Assembly (NCBI GenBank): GCA_021780415.1
Contig: JAJXYW010000094.1
Location: 1 to 11,258, forward strand
Source: Acidobacteriota bacterium
GTDB taxonomy: Bacteria; Acidobacteriota; Terriglobia; Terriglobales; Acidobacteriaceae
Length of the DNA stretch: 11,258 bases
Direction: 5' to 3'
Both the position numbers and the translations under genes were made by a program. Positions 7,234-11,258 of the stretch are shown here, piece after piece; the stretch's first letter is position 1; each line of letters begins with the position of its first letter. Below the pieces are notes generated by a model. It was not told where the DNA came from, did no database searches, and worked only from the letters and a program-made list of their open reading frames with translations.

Positions 7234-7602
7234 TTAGTGGCTGCCGACGAGCTTGGCTGCGCGGCTGTAGGAGCCGAGGTTGAAAGCCCTTACGTAGCCG
7301 AGTCGCTGCAACTTCTTGCTGGCGACGCCGCTGCGCATTCCGCTCTGGCAATGCAGCAGCAGGACGCAATTCTTATCCTTGACGCGGCGGGGAAGCGCGG
7401 TCTCGATGGTGTCGAGCGGAATGTTAATCGCCTTGGGGAGATGGCCGGAGTTGAACTCGGCCTGACTGCGTACGTCAATGACCATCGCTCCGTCTTGCAG
7501 AAATGTGGGGACGTCTTTGGCGGCGACCTGACCAGAACGCTTCAGGAGAAAAAAGATAAGGATGACGACGGCAACGATGATGAGAGATGTTGTGGAACTC
7601 AT
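7234..7602 (-). CDS. Membrane-anchored rhodanese-like sulfurtransferase
   Basis: This 122-residue single-domain rhodanese has one N-terminal membrane anchor (residues 7-20, followed by KR). The domain shows the family landmarks: DVRSQAEFNSGHLPKAINIP at 43-62 and the active loop CQSGMR with catalytic C85 and R90. Rhodaneses move sulfane sulfur from donors such as thiosulfate or persulfides to thiol acceptors. The KR after the anchor favours a cytoplasmic domain by the positive-inside rule, but this is uncertain. The start at 7600-7602 has only a weak GAAG upstream. It heads the minus-strand cluster rhodanese, exported rhodanese-like protein, TlpA-type thioredoxin. The 105-bp gap before the next gene contains no terminator that I can see. 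Confidence 0.9.
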   Translation of the reverse strand: MSSTTSLIIVAVVILIFFLLKRSGQVAAKDVPTFLQDGAMVIDVRSQAEFNSGHLPKAINIPLDTIETALPRRVKDKNCVLLLHCQSGMRSGVASKKLQRLGYVRAFNLGSYSRAAKLVGSH

Positions 7603-7779
7603 GGCTTCAACTTTCGTGAGACGAGTGCAGGTGCTTTGGTCGGGGACAGGTCTCAGCGCAGGGTTCGAAAAGGACTGACTGCGCAGCTATCCTCGGACTG
7701 AAATGGCTGCTTCCATTTTAGCGTTTTGCGGAGGGGATTCGGTGCGAAGGGGTCTTCGATGGGGCCGAGGATTGGGTGA

Positions 7780-7814
7780 AGCGACGCCGATGCGGGTACT
7801 GTTTCGGCGTCGCT
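7780..7814. repeat. Perfect 11-bp stem-loop downstream of the SDR gene
   Basis: AGCGACGCCGA (7780-7790) and TCGGCGTCGCT (7804-7814) are exact reverse complements with a 13-nt loop. It lies about 60 bp past the stop of the minus-strand SDR gene, in the 274-bp gap before the rhodanese cluster. No T-run follows on either strand. It may be a Rho-assisted terminator or a 3' mRNA structure. A smaller inverted repeat, AAATGG/CCATTT, lies at 7701-7718. I see no gene in this gap. Confidence 0.55.
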
Positions 7815-7876
7815 GACCGTGAGGGCGGCAACCGTCGGCGGTGCGAATGCTCCGCGAGGTCCGCTTGTAGTTTCGA

Positions 7877-8614
7877 TTAGGCGAGAGATTCTGACATAGT
7901 CCTCATCTGGATCTCGATGATGCGGGAGCCGGCGGACTGGGTGCAGGCGAGGAGAACAGCCTGGGCGACGTCTTCGGGCTCGAGCATGCCGCTATCGGCA
8001 ACGCCCTGAACGGTGCGGCCGGCGCCGATGGCAAACTCCGTTTTGACGCCGCCTGGACAGATGACGCCGACCTTGATGCCCTTGGGGCGGAGCTCGCGGT
8101 CGAGAGCCTGGGCAAAGCCGACCTGCGCGAACTTGGTGGAGCAGTAGACAGCCTCGCCGGCGAAGCCGTAGAGCCCGGCCATGGAAGAGATCATGAGGAT
8201 GGTGCCGTGATGCCGCTCGATCATGTGGGGGACGGCGTAACGGGAGAACAGAAAGGTCGTGCGGATGTTGGTGTCGATCATGCGGGTGTAATCGTCGAGC
8301 GTGGTGTCGACGAGGTCTTTGTAGATACCCATGCCGATGTTGTTGATCAGGATGTCGAGGGCGCCGTACGACTTGATGGCGGCGTCGACGCAGTCCTTCG
8401 CAACCTGTTCTTCGCGGGCATCTCCGGCCATGATGGTGACTGCTGACGCGCCCTTGTCGAGTGCCAGCTTGGCGAGTTCACGCAGGCGGTCTTCACGCCG
8501 GGCATTGAGGACGAGGTTTGCGCCTTCTTCCGCGAGCGCGAGTGCCGTGGCCCAGCCGATTCCTGCGCTGGATCCTGTGACGAGGGCGGTCTTACCGATG
8601 AGCTTCTGAGCCAT
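7877..8614 (-). CDS. Short-chain dehydrogenase/reductase (SDR), classical type
   Basis: This 245-residue cytosolic NAD(P)-dependent oxidoreductase is of unknown substrate. The coenzyme motif TGSSAGIG is at 13-20. NNIG (91-94) replaces the common NNAG, and N116 lies in the DTN segment. The catalytic serine is in ISSMAG (S143 or S144), and YCSTK gives Y157 and K161. The basic pair R39/R40 after the second strand (NARRED) suggests a preference for NADP(H), as family knowledge would predict. CPGGVKTEF follows the catalytic region as in classical SDRs. The ATG (8612-8614) has a good AGGAG (8624-8628) 9 nt upstream. The gene appears monocistronic: its upstream neighbour on the same strand is tRNA-Cys, 256 bp away. 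Closest general resemblance is to the YdfG/serine-dehydrogenase-like or 3-oxoacyl-reductase-like groups, but the substrate cannot be read from the sequence. Confidence 0.93.
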   Translation of the reverse strand: MAQKLIGKTALVTGSSAGIGWATALALAEEGANLVLNARREDRLRELAKLALDKGASAVTIMAGDAREEQVAKDCVDAAIKSYGALDILINNIGMGIYKDLVDTTLDDYTRMIDTNIRTTFLFSRYAVPHMIERHHGTILMISSMAGLYGFAGEAVYCSTKFAQVGFAQALDRELRPKGIKVGVICPGGVKTEFAIGAGRTVQGVADSGMLEPEDVAQAVLLACTQSAGSRIIEIQMRTMSESLA

Positions 8615-8641
8615 GGGTTACTTCTCCTGCTTTGAGGTGGG

Positions 8642-8689
8642 TGGGTTATGCTTCGAGCCAATTCGTGCGGCATGATCAAACATAACCCA
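8642..8689. repeat. 9-bp inverted repeat upstream of the SDR gene
   Basis: TGGGTTATG (8642-8650) and CATAACCCA (8681-8689) are exact reverse complements 30 bp apart, just upstream of the SDR ribosome site. They could be two half-sites for a regulator or part of a leader structure. The rest of the 8615-8870 gap shows no gene I can support. Confidence 0.4.
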
Positions 8690-8870
8690 AGCTTCGATCA
8701 TAGCCTTCTGGCCTCTCCACCCTTCGATGATGCTTGAGGGCGGGAGCGAATGCATTTGGACGAGAACGCTCAAGGCGTGCGACGCAACTTCGCAACCCAA
8801 CCGCAGAGGATGCTCGGAAGAAGGGACGGACAGGAGGGAATGGTAATGGGGATGCAAGGCGAGGACTTTA

Positions 8871-8946
8871 TGGAGCACCGGATGGGATTTGAACCCATGA
8901 ATACTGGTTTTGCAGACCAGCGCGTTAGCCACTTCGCCACCGGTGC
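8871..8946 (-). tRNA. tRNA-Cys (anticodon GCA)
   Basis: Read on the minus strand, the 76-nt sequence folds as a full cloverleaf. The acceptor stem GCACCGG/CCGGTGC is 7 bp. The anticodon stem CTGGT/ACCAG encloses the loop CTGCAAA, with anticodon GCA. The T-stem ATGGG/CCCAT encloses TTCAAAT. The discriminator is U73, an identity base for cysteine tRNAs, followed by an encoded CCA (8871-8873). It lies 49 bp downstream of the peroxiredoxin stop on the same strand, so it could be read from that transcript or from a promoter inside the gene. Confidence 0.96.
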
Positions 8947-8954
8947 TCATGGTC

Positions 8955-8989
8955 CTGCCGCGCTGAGATGTTGCGGCAGAACGTTCTGC
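8955..8989. repeat. Palindrome and stem-loop between peroxiredoxin and tRNA-Cys
   Basis: Two overlapping symmetric elements fill the 49-bp gap. One is a perfect 14-bp palindrome, GCAGAACGTTCTGC (8976-8989). The other is a 7-bp stem CTGCCGC/GCGGCAG (8955-8961 with 8973-8979). They share bases 8976-8979 and so are mutually exclusive in RNA. They could help end the peroxiredoxin message, mark an RNase processing site before the tRNA, or bind a regulator. Confidence 0.55.
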
Positions 8990-8995
8990 GGAAAA

Positions 8996-9652
8996 CTACT
9001 GCGGTTGTGCCGTGGTGCGGAGATACGGCTTCACCGTCTTGTAGCCGGGAAAGATCTGGTCGGCTTCCTGGTTTGAGACGGCGCCGGTGATGATGACGTC
9101 GTCGCCCTGCTTCCAGTTTGCCGGCGTTGCGACCTTGTGCCTGGCGGTGAGTTGGAGAGAGTCGAGGACGCGAATGATCTCGTCGAAGTTGCGGCCGGTG
9201 GTCATGGGGTAGGCCATGTGCAGTTTGATGCGCTTGTCCGGGCCGATGACGAAGACGGTGCGGACGGGTGCGTTGTCGGCGGGAGTGCGGCCTTCGCAAC
9301 TGTCGCCGTCGTCGCCGGCGAGCATGTCGTAGAGCTTGGCAACCTTCAACTCGGGGTCGCCGATGATGGGGTAGTTGACCTTGTAGCCGCTGACGTCTTC
9401 GATGTCCTTCTCCCATTTGCCGTGGCTGTCGACGGGATCGACGGAGAGGCCGATGACTTTGGCACCGCGCTCGGCGAACTGATGTTCGAGGCCGGCGACG
9501 GCTCCGAGTTCGGTGGTGCAGACGGGGGTGAAGTCCTTGGGATGCGAGAAGAGAACGGCCCAGTCCTGGCCGATCCACTCATGAAAGCTGACGGTGCCCT
9601 GGGTGGTGTCTGCGGTGAAGTCGGGGGCAAGATCGTTGATGCGGAGAGACAT
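8996..9652 (-). CDS. Prx6-type (1-Cys) peroxiredoxin
   Basis: This 218-residue thiol peroxidase reduces hydrogen peroxide, alkyl hydroperoxides or peroxynitrite in the cytosol. The peroxidatic site reads HPKDFTPVCTTE with C45, plus T42 and P43, the Prx6-group signature. The arginine of the active site is in the APVRTVF segment. The long C-terminal extension with YPMTTGRNFDEIIRVLDSLQ and ATPANWKQGDDVII is the dimerisation domain typical of this group. A second cysteine, C119 in GDSCEGR, lies in a variable loop and may or may not resolve C45. I chose the ATG at 9650-9652 because AAGGA (9662-9666) is 9 nt upstream and the protein then begins at the family position; a frame open to 9775 adds 41 unlikely residues. 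An unusually long leader with a Cys-rich small frame and hairpins precedes it, and tRNA-Cys follows on the same strand. Confidence 0.95.
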   Translation of the reverse strand: MSLRINDLAPDFTADTTQGTVSFHEWIGQDWAVLFSHPKDFTPVCTTELGAVAGLEHQFAERGAKVIGLSVDPVDSHGKWEKDIEDVSGYKVNYPIIGDPELKVAKLYDMLAGDDGDSCEGRTPADNAPVRTVFVIGPDKRIKLHMAYPMTTGRNFDEIIRVLDSLQLTARHKVATPANWKQGDDVIITGAVSNQEADQIFPGYKTVKPYLRTTAQPQ

Positions 9653-9683
9653 GGTGTTTCGTCCTTGTGGAGAGAAGCTTGTA

Positions 9684-9717
9684 CATCGGATCGAACGTTG
9701 GTGGGGAGCGTCCGATG
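9684..9717. repeat. 7-bp inverted repeat in the peroxiredoxin leader
   Basis: CATCGGA (9684-9690) and TCCGATG (9711-9717) are exact reverse complements with a 20-nt loop, 17 bp upstream of the peroxiredoxin Shine-Dalgarno. In the transcript this hairpin could affect access to the ribosome site, or it may be an operator. Confidence 0.4.
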
Positions 9718-9766
9718 ATTGATATGTGAGCCTGGAGCGTGTACTGGCTGGGGTCGATGAAATCAG

Positions 9767-9799
9767 AAGACCCACCCGGCTGAGCCTTGGGTGGGTCTT
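9767..9799 (-). promoter_or_regulatory. 11-bp stem-loop in the peroxiredoxin leader (candidate attenuator)
   Basis: AAGACCCACCC (9767-9777) and GGGTGGGTCTT (9789-9799) are exact reverse complements with an 11-nt loop, in which GGC/GCC can extend the stem. It lies 41 bp after the stop of the Cys-rich small frame and 114 bp before the peroxiredoxin ATG. No plus-strand gene ends nearby that would need it as a terminator. On the minus strand it is followed by CTGATTTC, a poor U-tract. The 3' arm could alternatively pair with GACCCC about 13 nt further on, so switching between structures is possible. Confidence 0.55.
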
Positions 9800-9839
9800 G
9801 ATGTTCGCTTCTCGACGCGATGTTATGGTCTCGATTCGC

Positions 9840-9923
9840 TCATCCGCTCACCCGTGTGGGGCCGCAGCAACAGCAGCGGGAGTCACAGCGACAGAGCTTC
9901 GAGTTGGAGACGGTGAGGTGCAT
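9840..9923 (-). CDS. Candidate cysteine-rich leader peptide (27 aa)
   Basis: From the ATG at 9921-9923 a 27-codon frame encodes MHLTVSNSKLCRCDSRCCCC followed by a short tail and TGA. It has six cysteines, four consecutive, using TGT and TGC. It lies about 85 nt inside a transcript expected from the TTGACA promoter at 10015-10043 and is followed by an 11-bp hairpin and the peroxiredoxin gene. Polycysteine leader peptides that sense Cys-tRNA charging are known upstream of sulfur genes in mycobacteria and some other bacteria. The position here fits that design. Against it: no Shine-Dalgarno precedes the ATG, and the cysteine run comes from a CAG/CTG-rich triplet tract that could be chance. Conservation in relatives would decide. 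Confidence 0.4.
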   Translation of the reverse strand: MHLTVSNSKLCRCDSRCCCCGPTRVSG

Positions 9924-10014
9924 GGCGTCGGTTGGAGATGGTTCTGAACTTAGGACCGCCGCGGGCGACCAGCGCCAGCGCGAAAGCAGTTTCGCTTCTC
10001 CTGCGGTTATCGAT

Positions 10015-10043
10015 AAGGTACGGTGATGGGTAATTGATGTCAA
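10015..10043 (-). promoter_or_regulatory. Sigma-70-like promoter for the peroxiredoxin leader
   Basis: On the minus strand a perfect -35 TTGACA (10038-10043) is followed by a 17-bp spacer and TACCTT (10015-10020), a weak -10 with 3 of 6 matches. Transcription would begin near 10008, giving a leader of about 350 nt before the peroxiredoxin ATG. The element lies in the divergent region shared with the phzF-like gene. A small stem GCGAAA/TTTCGC (9980-9995) sits early in the leader. Confidence 0.45.
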
Positions 10044-10106
10044 GGGCGACTTCGCCGAACGCTTGCTTCGATGTAGCGTATCGGCTTGTGCCCGTAGGAT
10101 GGATGC

Positions 10107-11024
10107 ATGGCACGCACACTGACTTATTCGGTTCTCGATGTCTTTGCAGAACGCCCGTTGGAGGGCAATGCACTGGCTGTCTTTCATGATGCGCGGGGTC
10201 TCTCGGATGACGAGATGCAGGCGATTGCGCATGAAACAAATCTCTCGGAGACGACCTTCATTCTGCCCTGCGATGCGGAGACCGAGGCGCGCGAAGGGGT
10301 GCGCGTGCGCATCTTTACGACCGGCGAAGAGTTACCGTTTGCAGGGCATCCGACGCTGGGAACGGCAACCTGGCTATACCTGAACCATCCCGCGCTGCGG
10401 GGTGCGGAGACGATAACGCTGCGGCTGAATGTGGGGCCGATCACGGTGCGATTCGAGGCTCCCGATGAGGGCGTTCCGGGGGTGCGAGCGACAATGGCGC
10501 AGAAGGATGCGGTCTTCGGCGCAACGCATGATCGCGCGGAGGTGGCGCGGGCGATCGGGTTGAGGGTGGAGGATTTGTCTGCGGATTATCCGCCGCAGAC
10601 GGTGTCGACGGGGGTGCCGTTCTGTATTGTGCTGGTGCGGTCGCTGGAGGCGCTGCAGCGCTTGCAGATTGTCCAGCACGAGGCGCAGGCGTGGATTGCG
10701 GGCAATGACGCGCATTTTTTCTACTGCATTGCGGCCCTGCCCGCGGATGGCAAGGGAGGGGCGGATTGGCATGCGCGGATGCAGTTCTATTCGGGGGAGG
10801 ACCCGGCGACGGGGTCGGCGGCGGGATGCTGCATTGCCTGGTTGGTGAAGAGCGGATTGGCTTTATCTGCGCAACCGGTGGTGATTGAGCAGGGAATTGA
10901 GATGCAGCGGCCGAGCCGGATTACGACGCAGGCGAGGCTGGAGGGGGAGAGGGTGCGATCCATTCTCGTTTTGGGACGCACCATTCCTGTTGCAGAAGGA
11001 CGGCTTTTCCTGCCCTGGAAATAG
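10107..11024 (+). CDS. PhzF-family isomerase/epimerase
   Basis: This 305-residue protein belongs to the diaminopimelate-epimerase-like PhzF fold, in which two similar halves enclose the active site. Family features seen are the N-terminal YSVLDVFAERPLEGNALAVF, NLSETTF with E48 matching the catalytic glutamate of PhzF, FAGHPTLGT at 78-86, and GEDPATGSAAG with D232 in the second half, then a QGIEMQRPSR strand. Known members isomerise trans-2,3-dihydro-3-hydroxyanthranilate in phenazine synthesis. Most homologues, including this one with no phz genes nearby, have unknown substrates, so a phenazine role should not be assumed. The ATG has AGGA (10096-10099) 7 nt upstream. It is divergent from the peroxiredoxin leader and appears to stand alone. 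Confidence 0.93.
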   Translation: MARTLTYSVLDVFAERPLEGNALAVFHDARGLSDDEMQAIAHETNLSETTFILPCDAETEAREGVRVRIFTTGEELPFAGHPTLGTATWLYLNHPALRGAETITLRLNVGPITVRFEAPDEGVPGVRATMAQKDAVFGATHDRAEVARAIGLRVEDLSADYPPQTVSTGVPFCIVLVRSLEALQRLQIVQHEAQAWIAGNDAHFFYCIAALPADGKGGADWHARMQFYSGEDPATGSAAGCCIAWLVKSGLALSAQPVVIEQGIEMQRPSRITTQARLEGERVRSILVLGRTIPVAEGRLFLPWK

Positions 11025-11041
11025 GGGTTTTCCACAGCAGG
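11009..11041 (+). terminator. Weak stem-loop over the phzF-like stop codon
   Basis: CCTGC (11009-11013) pairs with GCAGG (11037-11041), and TGGAAA (11016-11021) with TTTCCA (11029-11034), around a 2x2 internal loop and a 7-nt loop that contains the TAG stop. No T-run follows, so terminator function is doubtful. Confidence 0.25.
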
Positions 11042-11131
11042 AGAACCATAAACACCAACAGGGACAAGCAATGTGCGCGGGCGGTGGAAGCGCCAGTCCA
11101 AACTCGTTGCATTTTCGCTAAAAATTCACTG

Positions 11132-11160
11132 TTGCCACGAGGGATGGGCGTCCGTATGCT
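11132..11160 (+). promoter_or_regulatory. Possible promoter for a gene beyond the right edge
   Basis: TTGCCA (5 of 6), a 17-bp spacer and TATGCT (4 of 6) form a reasonable sigma-70-like promoter reading rightward. The 234 bp after the phzF-like gene look less GC-rich than the genes, and I see no coding region in them beyond frames of 16 codons. Confidence 0.35.
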
Positions 11161-11258
11161 CAGCAAATCGTCAACGAATGAATGCTTCGAAGACGCAAGA
11201 TTTTTCGCCTGATTTACCGACAATCTGAGTGATAGCAAAGGCGCCAACGGGTGCTCTC

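Noticed and set aside
7133..7369. 78-aa minus-strand frame between the two rhodanese genes
   Set aside because: Mostly overlaps the membrane rhodanese in another frame; Arg/Gln/Pro-rich with no recognisable domain.
8871..8946. tRNA-Cys as an integration site for a mobile element
   Set aside because: No repeated tRNA 3' end, integrase or foreign-looking genes were seen nearby.
8618..9076. Two 108-110 aa frames across tRNA-Cys
   Set aside because: They translate the tRNA (the GFEPM-like string is the usual sign of an antisense tRNA frame) and have no independent support.
9653..9775. 41-residue N-terminal extension of the peroxiredoxin
   Set aside because: The good ribosome site and the family N-terminus both point to the ATG at 9650-9652.
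9726..10026. Plus-strand frames of 73 and 68 aa in the peroxiredoxin leader
   Set aside because: Gln/Arg-rich reading of the CAG-type triplet tract; no ribosome site or family resemblance.
9840..10232. 130-aa minus-strand frame containing the Cys-rich peptide
   Set aside because: Its upstream part overlaps the phzF-like gene and the predicted promoter; only the last 27 codons lie plausibly inside the transcript with an ATG.
10107..11024. Phenazine biosynthesis gene cluster
   Set aside because: Only a PhzF-fold protein is present; no other phenazine genes are in the window and most homologues have other roles.
10921..11247. 108-aa minus-strand frame at the right end
   Set aside because: Overlaps the phzF-like gene antisense, starts with a non-ATG codon and shows no domain.

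Overview
This 11.26 kb window is GC-rich (estimated by eye) chromosomal DNA. The gene content suits a soil-type Gram-negative bacterium, most likely an acidobacterium of the Terriglobales/Acidobacteriaceae kind. That placement is an inference from the gene set and protein style; no rRNA or other phylogenetic marker is present. Most of the window is ordinary housekeeping or accessory chromosome. I see no insertion sequence, prophage or CRISPR array.

Layout, left to right. (1) 1-3478, minus strand: an NtrY-like membrane histidine kinase (800 aa) followed by an NtrX-like response regulator that runs off the left edge. (2) 3545-3585: a perfect 16-bp inverted repeat. (3) 3593-4708, minus: alanine dehydrogenase. 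(4) 4873-5937, plus: mreB alone, divergent from ald and closed by a strong intrinsic terminator. (5) 6051-7602, minus: a compact sulfur/thiol-redox cluster of membrane-anchored rhodanese, exported Cys-rich rhodanese-like protein and exported TlpA/ResA-type thioredoxin; the last two overlap by 17 bp and the last starts with TTG. (6) 7877-8614, minus: a classical short-chain dehydrogenase/reductase. (7) 8871-8946, minus: tRNA-Cys(GCA). (8) 8996-9652, minus: a Prx6-type peroxiredoxin with a leader of about 350 nt. (9) 10107-11024, plus: a PhzF-family isomerase/epimerase.

The most interesting part is 8871-10043 on the minus strand. A TTGACA promoter with a 17-bp spacer is followed by a 27-codon open frame holding six cysteines, four in a row. 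A perfect 11-bp stem-loop, a second inverted repeat, the peroxiredoxin gene and then tRNA-Cys follow, all on the same strand. This resembles the polycysteine leader peptides that control sulfur genes by cysteine-dependent attenuation elsewhere. Here it would couple Cys-tRNA charging to a thiol peroxidase. The uORF has no Shine-Dalgarno sequence and lies in a CAG/CTG-rich triplet tract, so this remains a hypothesis.

Other points of note are an NtrX-type regulator without the sigma-54-contacting GAFTGA loop, the four-cysteine active loop of the exported rhodanese-like protein, and a 23-codon frame whose stop overlaps the ntrX start.
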